64,000 nt of DNA from Prosthecobacter debontii (GTDB taxonomy: Bacteria > Verrucomicrobiota > Verrucomicrobiia > Verrucomicrobiales > Verrucomicrobiaceae), in assembly GCF_900167535.1 (NCBI RefSeq), contig NZ_FUYE01000004.1, forward strand, positions 63,603 to 127,602, read 5' to 3'. Under the pieces are notes generated by a model that made no database searches, was not told the origin of the DNA, and worked only from the letters and a program-made list of their open reading frames with translations. The position numbers and the translations under genes are program-made. Of this stretch, positions 8,934 to 18,700 are shown piece by piece. Position 1 is the first letter of the stretch, and every line of letters starts with the position of its first letter.

Positions 8934-9269
8934 GACCGTTCAGAGTGGATTGCCTCTAAGATGCCAGGGATCGCTAGATCAGGGCAAGCACGAACGGTCT
9001 TTTTTCCCATATCTTGTGGTTTATTAAGTTCACTTAAACAAGATATGGGAATCTGAGAGGTCGGGAAATTGTGAATAGGGAGTCTGCTTTGTGAATAATC
9101 ACACTGGCTGACAAAAAAGGAAAGACCTGAACAGCAATGGCCCTTCCATCCTTATCAGGCTCTCTTGAGCGAGAGCACGGGGCAACGGGATCGTTATGGA
9201 ATAACAAACGATGTTGTGCCGTTTTGCCTCTGTTGAAGTCCTGAAGGAACCCCAAGGAAGCCCCGATTG
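8934..9269. other. Intergenic region upstream of smc with long palindrome
   Basis: This 336-bp gap lies between the end of the thioredoxin-like gene and the start of smc, both leftward. It holds the palindrome at 9004-9051 and a smaller hairpin, GCTCTC (9159-9164) with GAGAGC (9171-9176). I see no plausible coding frame and no tRNA. The smc promoter should lie here. Confidence 0.5.
9004..9051. promoter_or_regulatory. 14-bp-arm palindrome upstream of smc
   Basis: Arms TTCCCATATCTTGT (9004-9017) and ACAAGATATGGGAA (9038-9051) are perfect reverse complements. Nested inside is a second stem, TTAAGT (9024-9029) with ACTTAA (9032-9037). It ends 71 bp upstream of the smc start. On the leftward strand the stem is followed by A residues, not T, so it does not look like an intrinsic terminator of the upstream gene. 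An operator or DNA-structural element is more likely. Confidence 0.5.
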
Positions 9270-9941
9270 TCAGTTTGCGGGTGTTGGGCCTGCGGGCGGC
9301 GTGACTGGAGTCGCTGGGGGTATCTCGTTGATGCTGCCCGTTGTTTCACCAGACTTGGTGTGAGAATCCGATGCGGAAGCGTCACTCGCTGGAGAAGCTT
9401 TCGGGAGATTGGGGGTGGCTGGAGATTTTGGCTTGGGCCTCGGCGTTCCTGGCTCTGGCACCTGGGTGGGAGTGGTTTTGCCGGGGTAAGCTTTGGACAA
9501 AACAGTGCCCAGGATCCCAGCAAACTCACGGGCACTGGTGCCGCCGACACTGCTGCCCAATTCCTTGCCTTGTGGGGACAGAAATTGGATGTGCGGGATG
9601 ATGTCCACGTTGTATTTCTGAGCCGCTGAAGCATTGGCTTCCTCATCGATATCCAGATAAGCCCAGACAAATTTGTCATGAAGGGGGGTGACTTCCTTGC
9701 TGGGATACACACTCTTCTTCATGGATTGGCAAGGCACACACCACTTCGCTGAGAAAACGAGGACGATGGGTTTGTTTGCCTTTTTACCAAGATCCAGGGC
9801 GGCCTGATAATTCAGTCCGAACGAGGGGCTGCCTGCTGGAAAAGTGACAGACGGTTTTACGGCCTTTTCGGGTTCATTTTTTGCATCGCAGGAAGTGGCC
9901 AAAAGTGCGAAAGGCAGAAGTAAAGCGAGGGGGTTTTTCAT
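9270..9941 (-). CDS. Thioredoxin-like lipoprotein
   Basis: Probable exported thiol-disulfide protein. The N-terminus (MKNPLALLLPFALLATSC) is a signal peptide with a plausible lipobox, lipidated at Cys18. A thioredoxin fold follows, with redox motif WCVPC at residues 67-71 (FSAKWCVPC) and the cis-proline region VDIIPHIQFLS. The last 60 residues are rich in Pro/Ala/Ser and look like a disordered tail. Start chosen at ATG 9941 because a start 24 bases upstream places eight residues before the signal peptide. The ABC exporter gene ends 32 bp upstream on the same strand, so the two may share a transcript. The substrate is unknown. Confidence 0.8.
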   Translation of the reverse strand: MKNPLALLLPFALLATSCDAKNEPEKAVKPSVTFPAGSPSFGLNYQAALDLGKKANKPIVLVFSAKWCVPCQSMKKSVYPSKEVTPLHDKFVWAYLDIDEEANASAAQKYNVDIIPHIQFLSPQGKELGSSVGGTSAREFAGILGTVLSKAYPGKTTPTQVPEPGTPRPKPKSPATPNLPKASPASDASASDSHTKSGETTGSINEIPPATPVTPPAGPTPAN

Positions 9942-9973
9942 CACGGTACTAATACGAGGAGGCAAGTCGTCGA

Positions 9974-11752
9974 TTATTCCAACTGAAGACGAGCTAGTGT
10001 GCCGTAGAGAGTGCCCGGTTTGCTCACGAGCTCTTCGTGTGTTCCGCGTTCGATGATGGTGCCAGCACTCAAGACTAGGATCTGATCACAACGCCGGACC
10101 GTGGAGAGGCGATGAGCCACGATGATGGATGTGCGGTTTTCCATGAGCTTATCCAGCGCGTCTTGTACGAGGCGTTCGCTTTCCGCATCCAGGCTGCTGG
10201 TCGCCTCGTCGAGAATGAGGATCGCGGGGTCAGCCAGAATGGCTCGTGCGATGGCGATTCGCTGGCGCTGTCCGCCAGAAAGCTGAGTGCCGCGCTCGCC
10301 GACAAGCGTTTCATAGCCCTCGGGGAGCTTCTCAATGAAAAGGTGGGCATTGGCCTTTTTCGCTGCTTCAACGATCTCTTCTTCGGTGGCCTCAGGTTTG
10401 CCGTAAGCGATGTTGTCGCGAATGCTGCCGCCAAAGAGAAGCACTTCTTGAGGCACGAGAGCCAGATTATGGCGGAGTGTGGGGAGGGCCATTTCTGCAA
10501 TGGGCTTCCCATCGATCAAGATGCTGCCACTGGTGGGTTCATAAAAGCGATAGAGCAGGGAAATGGAGGTGGTCTTGCCGCTACCGCTCGGACCGACCAG
10601 TGCGATGCGCTGACCTGCGCTGGCTTTGAGTGAAAAATCGCGCAGCACGGGGGCTTCCGGGCGGGAGGGATAGGCAAAAGCCAAGTTTTGCATCTCGATC
10701 TCGCCGTGGAAACGGACCTTCGGTGCATCTGGAATCTCCGGCTCCGTCGGTTCGAGCAAGATCTCCCGTACACGATCGGTGGCACCGAGGGTGCGCTGGA
10801 GTTGTGTGATGAGTTCAGAAAAGGCCGCGAATGACGAGCCAATCATGCCGCTGAGAGCCGCAAAACGAGAGAGTTGTTCGGCCTGGATTTCTCCGCCGCT
10901 GAGCATCGTAAGAGCTACCCAGGCGACGATGATCAGCGCCAGACTGAAGGCGAAGATGATGAACGAGATGAAGGCCGCACGCGGGGCTGCGGCGCGAATG
11001 GCAGTCTTTAAGAAAGTGCCGAGGTGCTGATTGTAGCGGCCGATCTCGTGCGCCTCATTGGCAAAGGCCTTGACGCTGATGATGCTCTGCAGGCTTTCTT
11101 CCACGATCACTTGAGAGGTCGCCAAGTCATCCTGAGCCTTGCGAGTGAGTTTACGAATTCTCGCGCCAAAGATGGCAATCATGACAATGACCACCGGAAT
11201 GGTGGCAATCATTACCAAAGCCAGTTTGACCGAAATTTGCAGCACGAGCACCAGACAGCCCAGCAGCATGACACTGTGACGGATGAGCATGGGCAGGGTC
11301 ACCACCAAGGTCTCACGCATGGACTCGACATCGTTGGCCAGCCGAGATGCCAGTTCGCCCACACGTCGGGCATTGAGCGTAGACATGGGCAGGCGGATGA
11401 TCCGGCTGAAAGTATCCATCCGTAAGGAAGCCAGAGCGCGCTCGCTGGCCTTAGCAAAGAGCATGATGCGCCAAAAGGCGATGAACGCCTGGGTGCTGAC
11501 GATGGCGATCATGGTCAGGATCGACTGCTTCAATTCCGCCATCCATTCCGGCCCTGTGGCACCGCCAAGACCTTTGCCGGCAACTTCTGCCAGAAGGTTG
11601 ATGAACAGGACCGTTAGCCCGGCGGTCAGGGCGAGGGCAATGAGGGCTGGAATGAAGACATTGAAATGCGGGCGCAGATAGCGCAGGAAAAAAGCGGCAT
11701 CCTTCCAGGCGGAGCGATCCCAGAGCTTTTTGGTCGGAGGGGTTTCTGGCAT
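9974..11752 (-). CDS. ABC exporter, fused permease and ATPase (MsbA-like)
   Basis: A half-transporter of the exporter (type IV) class that would work as a homodimer in the inner membrane. The N-terminal ~330 residues hold about six membrane helices. The C-terminal ATPase has Walker A (GPSGSGKTT), signature (LSGGQRQRIAIARAI), Walker B (ILILDEATSSLD) and the switch His (IVAHRLSTV). MsbA-type lipid flipping is the closest familiar role, but multidrug or peptide export cannot be excluded. ATG 11752 starts MPETPPTKK; a longer reading to 11851 would overlap the divergent gene and add a non-conserved N-terminus. Leftward orientation, upstream of the thioredoxin-like gene. Confidence 0.88.
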   Translation of the reverse strand: MPETPPTKKLWDRSAWKDAAFFLRYLRPHFNVFIPALIALALTAGLTVLFINLLAEVAGKGLGGATGPEWMAELKQSILTMIAIVSTQAFIAFWRIMLFAKASERALASLRMDTFSRIIRLPMSTLNARRVGELASRLANDVESMRETLVVTLPMLIRHSVMLLGCLVLVLQISVKLALVMIATIPVVIVMIAIFGARIRKLTRKAQDDLATSQVIVEESLQSIISVKAFANEAHEIGRYNQHLGTFLKTAIRAAAPRAAFISFIIFAFSLALIIVAWVALTMLSGGEIQAEQLSRFAALSGMIGSSFAAFSELITQLQRTLGATDRVREILLEPTEPEIPDAPKVRFHGEIEMQNLAFAYPSRPEAPVLRDFSLKASAGQRIALVGPSGSGKTTSISLLYRFYEPTSGSILIDGKPIAEMALPTLRHNLALVPQEVLLFGGSIRDNIAYGKPEATEEEIVEAAKKANAHLFIEKLPEGYETLVGERGTQLSGGQRQRIAIARAILADPAILILDEATSSLDAESERLVQDALDKLMENRTSIIVAHRLSTVRRCDQILVLSAGTIIERGTHEELVSKPGTLYGTLARLQLE

Positions 11753-11849
11753 GGGGCGGAGACAGTGGCAGGATGCGGCGGGATGGCAAGAAGGCAGTCG
11801 AAGAGTTGCAACAGAGCCTAGAATGGACGAAACGACAGGTTCGCCTCTC

Positions 11850-13448
11850 ATGCTGCAAGTTTCTCAACTTAAACTCCCCGTGGATCACTCTGAAGCCGAG
11901 CTTCGACAAGCTCTGCTGGATCGCCTTCAGGTGAAAGAAGCCGCCTACACGATCAAGCAGCGAGCGATCGATGCCCGCCGTGGGAGAGTTCACTTCAGCT
12001 ACACGCTCCTCGTCGAGGTGAAACATGAAGCGGACGTCTTGAAGGCCCATCAAGACGATACCCAGATCGTTCCTGCCCCAGATGAAACTTACCGTGAGTT
12101 TGACTCCTGCCGCCATGTTCATGCCGGGGAACGTCCCGTGGTGGTCGGCACTGGGCCTTGTGGCTTGTTTGCAGGGCTATTGCTGGCCCGAGCGGGTTTG
12201 AAACCCATCCTGCTCGAGCGCGGAAAGGCGGCAGGGGATCGAGCCCGCGATGTGACGGGTTTCTGGCGGCGCGGATGGGATTTTAATCCCGAATCCAATG
12301 TTCAATATGGCGAAGGGGGCGCGGGCACCTTCTCCGATGGCAAGCTCTACACCCAGATTCGAGATCGTGAGCATCGCATTCCCTGGATTCTCAAGGAGAT
12401 GGTCGCTGCCGGTGCCCCAGAGGATATCTTGATTAAAGCGCGGCCGCACATTGGCACAGACCGCCTCATCAAAGTGGTGCGGCATATTCGTGAGGAAATC
12501 ATCTCCTTGGGGGGAGAGGTGCGCTTTGGCAGCCGCGTGAGCGATGTGGTCATTGAAAAAGGCAGCCTGAGAGCAGTGGTGCTGGCGGATGGCAGTGTTA
12601 TCGAGGGATCTCCGATCATTTTTGGCATCGGGCACAGTAGCCGGGATACCTTTGCCATGCTTCATGCCCACGGCATACCGTTTGATCCGAAGCCTTTCTC
12701 GGTCGGAGTGCGTATCGAACACCCGCAGCGGCTGGTGGATCAAATGCTCTATGGGAAATGGGCCGGTCATGAGCGTCTGGGCTCGGCGCCTTATAAATTT
12801 GTCGCTCACTGCCGCACTGGGCGCAGCGCTTACAGCTTCTGCATGTGTCCCGGTGGACTTGTCGTCGCAGCCACGTCAGAACCTGGCATGGTGGTGACCA
12901 ATGGCATGAGCAGTTATGCTCGCGCTGAAGCCAATGCCAATGCAGGTTTCATGGTGGAAGTCGGCCCCCAAGATTATGGGGATGCCCATCCTTTGGCGGG
13001 CATCGAATTCCAACGGCAAATCGAGCGCCGTGCCTACGAAACGGGGGGGAGCAACTACCATGCCCCAGCCCAGCTTCTGGGGGATTTCTTGGCGGGGCGT
13101 GCCTCCTCTTCGCAGGGAAGTGTGAAGCCTTCCTATGAGCCCGGAGTGGTCTGGACCGATCTCCGTGAAGTATTGCCAGAGCGGGTCATCGCCACACTCA
13201 AAGAAGCTGTTTCGCACATCAATAAAAGCCTACCGGGTTTTGATCTCGCAGATGCGGTGCTGACTGCCGCAGAGACCCGCAGTTCAGCCCCCGTTCGCAT
13301 TCCACGTGATCCCGTCACCCTGGAGTGTACTTCTCTGAAGAATTTTTACCCTGCTGGGGAAGGAGCTGGCTATGCGGGAGGCATCATTTCAGCCGCAGCG
13401 GATGGCATGCGGGTGGCAGAGGCGGTTTTGAAGGCACGTGTGGGCTAG
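11850..13448 (+). CDS. FAD-dependent oxidoreductase (COG2509-like)
   Basis: A probable soluble flavoprotein of the COG2509 dehydrogenase family, whose substrate is not generally known. An N-terminal ~95-residue alpha/beta domain (LKLPVDHSEAELRQALLDRL) precedes the Rossmann FAD motif VVGTGPCGLFAGLLLARAG (close to GxGxxG). A second family block reads YGEGGAGTFSDGKLYT. The C-terminus has the FAD-contacting NFYPAGEGAGYAGG block. I start at ATG 11850 (MLQVSQLKLP), which fits homolog N-termini; ATG 11823 would add nine residues. The gene is divergent from the ABC exporter. Confidence 0.85.
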   Translation: MLQVSQLKLPVDHSEAELRQALLDRLQVKEAAYTIKQRAIDARRGRVHFSYTLLVEVKHEADVLKAHQDDTQIVPAPDETYREFDSCRHVHAGERPVVVGTGPCGLFAGLLLARAGLKPILLERGKAAGDRARDVTGFWRRGWDFNPESNVQYGEGGAGTFSDGKLYTQIRDREHRIPWILKEMVAAGAPEDILIKARPHIGTDRLIKVVRHIREEIISLGGEVRFGSRVSDVVIEKGSLRAVVLADGSVIEGSPIIFGIGHSSRDTFAMLHAHGIPFDPKPFSVGVRIEHPQRLVDQMLYGKWAGHERLGSAPYKFVAHCRTGRSAYSFCMCPGGLVVAATSEPGMVVTNGMSSYARAEANANAGFMVEVGPQDYGDAHPLAGIEFQRQIERRAYETGGSNYHAPAQLLGDFLAGRASSSQGSVKPSYEPGVVWTDLREVLPERVIATLKEAVSHINKSLPGFDLADAVLTAAETRSSAPVRIPRDPVTLECTSLKNFYPAGEGAGYAGGIISAAADGMRVAEAVLKARVG

Positions 13449-13467
13449 GAAGCATGGGTGATGTCTG

Positions 13468-13623
13468 AGAGGCTGTCTGAAAATAGCCTGACAGCACGTC
13501 CAATTTCAAGGAGCGGCACTTGCCTAGTGCCGTGGGACGCGGTGTAAAGTAAGAACGTGACATTTCCCAAGCCGTGACTTTGGCAAGTCACGCTCCTTGC
13601 GTGGGACTTTTCAGACAGCCTCT
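13468..13623. mobile_element. 156-bp MITE-like inverted-repeat element
   Basis: Terminal inverted repeats of 16 bp are exact: AGAGGCTGTCTGAAAA (13468-13483) and its complement (13608-13623). Inside are a second inverted pair, CAAGGAGCG (13507-13515) with CGCTCCTTG (13591-13599), and two hairpins, GGCACT...AGTGCC (about 13515-13531) and CGTGACTT-TGGC-AAGTCACG (13573-13592). It has no coding capacity. This is the layout of a non-autonomous miniature transposable element or a large REP-type element. It sits between two converging genes, so insertion would be harmless. No transposase is visible in the window. Confidence 0.65.
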
Positions 13624-13629
13624 GAGATG

Positions 13630-14742
13630 TCAATCCCACAGGATTAAGCTACGGGCCACCTCACCACGTTCCAATGCCGCATAGCCTTCGTTGATGTCTT
13701 CCAAGCGATAGGTGCGCGTCAATAATTCATCCAGCATGAGGCTTCCGACCTTGCTCATATCAATCAAATGAGGCAGATCAATCCGAGGTCGAGTGCTGCC
13801 ATAAAGAGTACCCTTGAGGGTTTTCTCGGCATACACCAACTGATTCACATTGATGGCTGCCCGTGCATCTCCGCGGCATATTCCCGAGACGACGCAGGTG
13901 CCGCCCTTTCTGAGACTGTCATAAGCTTGTTCGATAGGTTGAGGTAGCCCGACGGCTTCAAAGGCATAGTCCACTCCGCGTCCGCCAGTAAGATCGCGGA
14001 TGGCTTGCACAGGATCTTGCCGACTGGCATCGATGAAATGGGTCGCTCCCAGGGCTCGCGCATAGCCTTCTTTGATGGCCAGGGTATCCACCGCGATGAT
14101 CTGAGTGCAATGCACGAGGCGTGCTCCCTGAATGATGTTCAACCCGATGCCCCCGCATCCGAAGACGGCCACTTTCGAGCCAGGAGGCACCTGAGCGGCG
14201 TGGATAACCGCCCCAACTCCGGTGATCACACCGCAGCCAATTAAAGCCGCTTTCCACAAGGGAAATTCGGGATCAATCTTGACCACCGCAGCCTCAGGCA
14301 TCGTGGAGAGGCTGCTGAAGGTGGAGACTCCGGCGTAGTGACGAATGCTGTCTCCGCGATGGTTTCGAAATCGTGTTTTTCCATCGGGCATCATGCCGGT
14401 AAAGCGCATCTCGGTGCCCATGTCACAAAGCGCGGGTTTACCCGTAAGGCAGTAGTGACAACGTCCGCAGGAGGCACGCCAGATGGGGATGACATGATCA
14501 CCTGGTTTTACGCTCGTTACTCCTGCACCTACTTCTTCCACAATCCCTGCGCCTTCATGACCGAGAATGATGGGGCAGGGCATGGGTAGATCACCCTTGA
14601 TCACATGAAGGTCACTGTGGCAGATGCCTGCCGCTTTCATCCGCACCATGACCTCGCCTAGTTGCGGAGGAAGGACAGTGACCTCTTCGATAACCATCGG
14701 TTGGCGAGATTCATAAAGAACGGCGGCGGGAGCTGTGCGCAT
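13630..14742 (-). CDS. Zinc-dependent alcohol dehydrogenase (MDR superfamily)
   Basis: A medium-chain NAD(P)-dependent dehydrogenase, probably cytosolic. Catalytic zinc ligands are visible in AAGICHSDLHV (Cys-x-x-Asp region) and GHEGAGIVEEVG (His-Glu). The structural zinc loop has the four-cysteine pattern CGRCHYCLTGKPALC. The Rossmann nucleotide motif is VFGCGGIGLNIIQGARL. It resembles the class III-type long-loop alcohol dehydrogenases; the physiological alcohol is unknown. ATG 14742 (MRTAPAAVLYES) was chosen over an upstream ATG that only adds MYPLL. It is divergent from the esterase gene. Confidence 0.87.
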   Translation of the reverse strand: MRTAPAAVLYESRQPMVIEEVTVLPPQLGEVMVRMKAAGICHSDLHVIKGDLPMPCPIILGHEGAGIVEEVGAGVTSVKPGDHVIPIWRASCGRCHYCLTGKPALCDMGTEMRFTGMMPDGKTRFRNHRGDSIRHYAGVSTFSSLSTMPEAAVVKIDPEFPLWKAALIGCGVITGVGAVIHAAQVPPGSKVAVFGCGGIGLNIIQGARLVHCTQIIAVDTLAIKEGYARALGATHFIDASRQDPVQAIRDLTGGRGVDYAFEAVGLPQPIEQAYDSLRKGGTCVVSGICRGDARAAINVNQLVYAEKTLKGTLYGSTRPRIDLPHLIDMSKVGSLMLDELLTRTYRLEDINEGYAALERGEVARSLILWD

Positions 14743-14837
14743 GAGAAGTGGATACAAGTATATTTGTCTTCCCCCGGTTTCTTCCAGCCCGAACTCTCCT
14801 GAAAGCCATCGTGAGCCTGCACGTTTCCAGCACCATC

Positions 14838-15695
14838 ATGTGGCGTTTCTTTCTCAGCTTAGTCGTTTTGGGTTCTCTTCAGGCCGTCGAGCCGCTGACT
14901 CATGTGTATAAACATGTCGAAGGACGAGACTTAAAGCTCACGATCGTCAATCCACCCGATTGGAGAGCGGAAGCCAAGCTCCCCGCCATGGTGTTTTTCC
15001 ACGGTGGCGGCTGGGTGGGTGGAACACCCACCCAATTCACACAACACAGTGATTATTTATCCACGCGAGGACTTGTCTGCATTCAGGTGGAGTATCGGCT
15101 CCTCAAAGGACAACCCTCGGAGACTCCTCCGCTGGTCTGTGTTCAGGATGCCAAGTCCGCCATGCGTTGGGTGCGGGGGCATGCTGCGGAGTTAGGGATT
15201 GATCCTCATCGCATCGGTGCTGGTGGTGGATCAGCAGGTGGTCACCTTGCGGCTTTCGTCGGTATGGTGGAGGGAAAGGATGACCCTCAAGATAATCTCG
15301 ACATCTCGCCGAAGGCTAACGCATTGGTATTGTTTAACCCGGTCTTCGACAACGGTCCTGATCAAGGCTGGGGGTATGCTCGGGTGAAGTCGCAGTATCG
15401 TGAATTTTCTCCTGCACACAATATTACCGCCGATGATCCTCCCGCGATCATCTTTTTGGGCACGCAGGATAAGCTCATCCCGGTGAGTGTGGTTGAACGG
15501 TTTAAGAGCGGTATGAATAAGGTGGGAGTGCGCTGTGAAGCTCTATTTTATGAAGGGCAAGGCCACGGTTTTTTCAATGCTGGTAAAAACACTGAATTTT
15601 TTCAAAAGACTCTGTTGGCGACCGATCAGTTTTTGGTGTCACTGGGTTGGCTACAGGGCGAGCCGACTCTAAAGGTGTCGGATACTAAGGGGTAG
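14838..15695 (+). CDS. Secreted alpha/beta hydrolase (esterase/lipase)
   Basis: Carboxylester hydrolase of the HSL / acetyl-xylan-esterase-like group. It has an N-terminal signal sequence (MWRFFLSLVVLGSLQA), the oxyanion-hole motif HGGGW and the nucleophile elbow GGGSAGGHLA with the catalytic Ser. The acid is probably the Asp in GTQDKLIPV and the base the His in GQGHGFFN. Verrucomicrobial genes of this kind often act on polysaccharide acyl groups; that role is inferred. ATG 14838 gives a proper signal peptide; a frame open to 14748 would overlap the divergent dehydrogenase start. Confidence 0.82.
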   Translation: MWRFFLSLVVLGSLQAVEPLTHVYKHVEGRDLKLTIVNPPDWRAEAKLPAMVFFHGGGWVGGTPTQFTQHSDYLSTRGLVCIQVEYRLLKGQPSETPPLVCVQDAKSAMRWVRGHAAELGIDPHRIGAGGGSAGGHLAAFVGMVEGKDDPQDNLDISPKANALVLFNPVFDNGPDQGWGYARVKSQYREFSPAHNITADDPPAIIFLGTQDKLIPVSVVERFKSGMNKVGVRCEALFYEGQGHGFFNAGKNTEFFQKTLLATDQFLVSLGWLQGEPTLKVSDTKG

Positions 15696-15751
15696 CCTTG
15701 AGGGAAAGTGGGCAAGCAGATACGAACTCTTGTTTCTGACACGAATTAACT

Positions 15752-18700
15752 TCATGGCAGCACGAGGGAGGGCATGTTCCAAGAAGACTCTCCAGATCGG
15801 GGTTGGATCTTCAGGAAGAAGCAACGTTGAGCGGAGAGTTTGAGTGTGGCTGTGACATCGGAATGAGTTCCTGATTTCGGTGTCCAGACGCCAGCCGCTC
15901 CACTCTGACGTAACCAGTAAACATCATAGGTGCTCGCTCCCGGTGTTTGATCACCGGCCCACAGTTGAAGCTGATCTGAATTGGTCGTGCTGGTGCCAGC
16001 TGTGAACCCATAGGTGGCGGCAAAGTTAAGCTGTTGAGGAGTCGAGTCTACGGGCCACGGTAGCGCCAGGAGGTTGTGAGTTTGATCCAACGGACGCAGG
16101 AAAGCACCGGTGCGAACATGGCCCGTGAGCGTATAGCTGATGGGAAGTGCAGCGATTTTAACCATCACACCCGTCCCTGGTGGAATGATCTTGGTGTCCG
16201 TGGATGGTGCCTTGGCATCGCCGATCGAACGCCACTCATGCCGTGTGGCGGAGAGTTCTAACCACTGAGTCTGCCAGTCTGTCTTATCGAAGAACAGCAC
16301 CTGATCCGCCTGCGGAGAGACCGTTGCTCCCTGCAAAAGTGTTTTTGGGAACACCTGATTCAGAGTCACATGAGGCCTAACAACAATGCGTGCTCCCGCC
16401 AGATCAACAGGCAAAGTGTGCAAAGTTGAAGACGATGAACTGAGATTTAAAGTGAGCGCTGATCCTATGATGCTGAGGATATCAATGCGATGTCCGGCGT
16501 GAGCACCGTCGCGCACTTCTAAATAGCAGGGGATGCCTGCAATCGGTGTGGAGACTGCACCTTGCACCTGGAGTGTATTGGCGCTTGAAACTTCATTCGC
16601 AAAGCCCGCATAAATCGGAGCATTCACCCAGCTCACGCCGATGCTTTGGCTGCCCACTGAGAGAGTGTGGCGTTGCCATGTCTGGGGGGCGCTGGCGGCG
16701 GTGATGCCGCTGCTGTGAGTCACACGCAGGCGGACAATTCCTCGCTCCAAGGATTGATTGGAGAGATGGCTGATGCCAGACCATGTAAGCTGCTCTTCAT
16801 CAGCATTCAGGGGCACTGACGTTGGGGCTAAAGCCACTGGCTGCCAGGTGACCAAATCCTGACTGCTCTCCAATTTAAAACTCACATCGTTAATGAAGCG
16901 TGGATGGACCAGATGGGCATCCACACGTCCTTCAGGTGTGGCTGTCAGCCACCAGCCTGCGTCGTAACTATTGTCATTGTTGAGTGCATACTCGATCAGG
17001 TCATTGACGTCGTCCCCGTCGAAGTCACGATCCTTCGCGTTAGAAGATCCCAGAAGATCCGTTGAGCCATTCGGTGTGCTACCGCCAGTGCTGCCGGTGC
17101 TCGATTGGGTTCCGACGATTTGAACGTTATCAAAGCTTGCGGTGCCGAGTTCAAGAGCCTGGGAAGAGGTGAGCGCCAATCCGACATACAATGTGGCTGG
17201 TATGCCTTCGAGAGAGATCACGCTGACCGTCGTCCAAGAGGTTCCATTGGAGGACGCGTAAGCTGTAAACGTCTCTCCACTGCGCACGAGACGAACCCAG
17301 TTGTTCGGCGCGGGATTCAGCGCAGGGCCTCCGGCGTAGTTGGTCGTGGCATTGGTCACGGATCTCCACACGAAACCGAACCCATTGCCCGCACCTGTGG
17401 GGGTGGTAAACATCGTGGCGTGGCGGGAGCCGCCAGTGAGATTTTCTCGGAACATCACGCCAGCTTTACCCCATGGGTTTTGATTGCTTTGGGCGGTCAC
17501 TCGAGCACGGATTTCACCGTCGCCGGTTAATTGAATGGCTGCGTAGTGCAGGCCATCTTCATTGAAGAAAATGTCAGAGCCACAACCTTTCAGGGTGTAG
17601 CTGCCTGTGCTGCTGCTGAACGTCGTGGAACCCGCCACCTGACCGTTGCCGATGTCGCGTCCTTGCAGGCTCACCACGACGGGTGGCGCGTAGGTCACAG
17701 TCAGGGTGTTGGAGGCCGTGCTCGCGATGGAGCTGCTATTTTGAGCAGCACCTGCGGGCATCGATATATTGACAGCACCTTCCGAGCCTGGAGTAATAGT
17801 GACGCTGTAAGAGGTTCCACTGCCCGCGAGATTTGAAGCCGTTCCATTGGTGACGGTAAAGTCCGTCAAAGCGACGCCTGTTACGCTTTGACTGAACTGT
17901 GCCTGGATCTGAAACGGTCCAGTTTCGACCGATGAGGACGAACTGAGCGTCACTGCCGGAGGGACCGCTGTTTGTGTGCCTACGATTTGAACATTGTCAA
18001 AAGTCGCCGTGCTCAACTGAGTTCGAGATCCTGAGGTTAATGCAAGACCCACATAGAGGTTGGAGGGGAGCCCCGAGAGCGTCACCGAGTTAACCGTCGT
18101 CCAAGAAGTGCCATTGGCGGAAGAGTAGGCGGTGATAAGATTGCCCGAACGAACTAGGCGAACCCAATTGTTAGGCGTTGCATTGAGCGCAGGTCCGGCT
18201 GCATAGCTGGCAGCGGAATTGGCTGTTGGGCGCCAGACCATGCCGAAGCCATTGCCAGCATTGGTGGGAGTGGTGAACATCAATGCGTGACGGGAGCCTC
18301 CTGTCAGATTTTCACGAAACATCACCCCCGCTTTCGCCCATGGGTTAAGGTTCGTCTGGCTGGTAACACGAGCTCGAATTTCGCCGTCACCATTGAGCTG
18401 CGTTAGCGCATATTGGAAGCCATCTTGGCTGAAGAAAATATCTTCTCCCGCCCCCTTGAGGGTATATACGCCGCTGGAGAACTGAGTCGAGCCAGTGACC
18501 TCTACGGTGCCGACATCTTGTCCCTGCAAGGAGACAACGACGGGAGGGGCGTAGTTAACGGTCACGGTATTGGAGGCGGTGTTGCCGAGATTCGCCACAT
18601 TCACAGCGCTCGAGGCAGGTAAACTGACGGTGACGATCCCTGTGGCTGTCGGTGTGATGGTCACGCTGTAATTCGTGCCGCTGCCAGTGAGATTGGAAGC

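Noticed and set aside
7611-9056. Long plus-strand open frames across smc (for example 8079-9056)
   Set aside because: They are antisense shadows of the highly biased smc coding sequence and show no recognisable protein family.
11752-11850. N-terminal extensions of the ABC exporter and the FAD oxidoreductase
   Set aside because: Extending either gene makes the divergent genes overlap and adds non-conserved residues, so later start codons were used.
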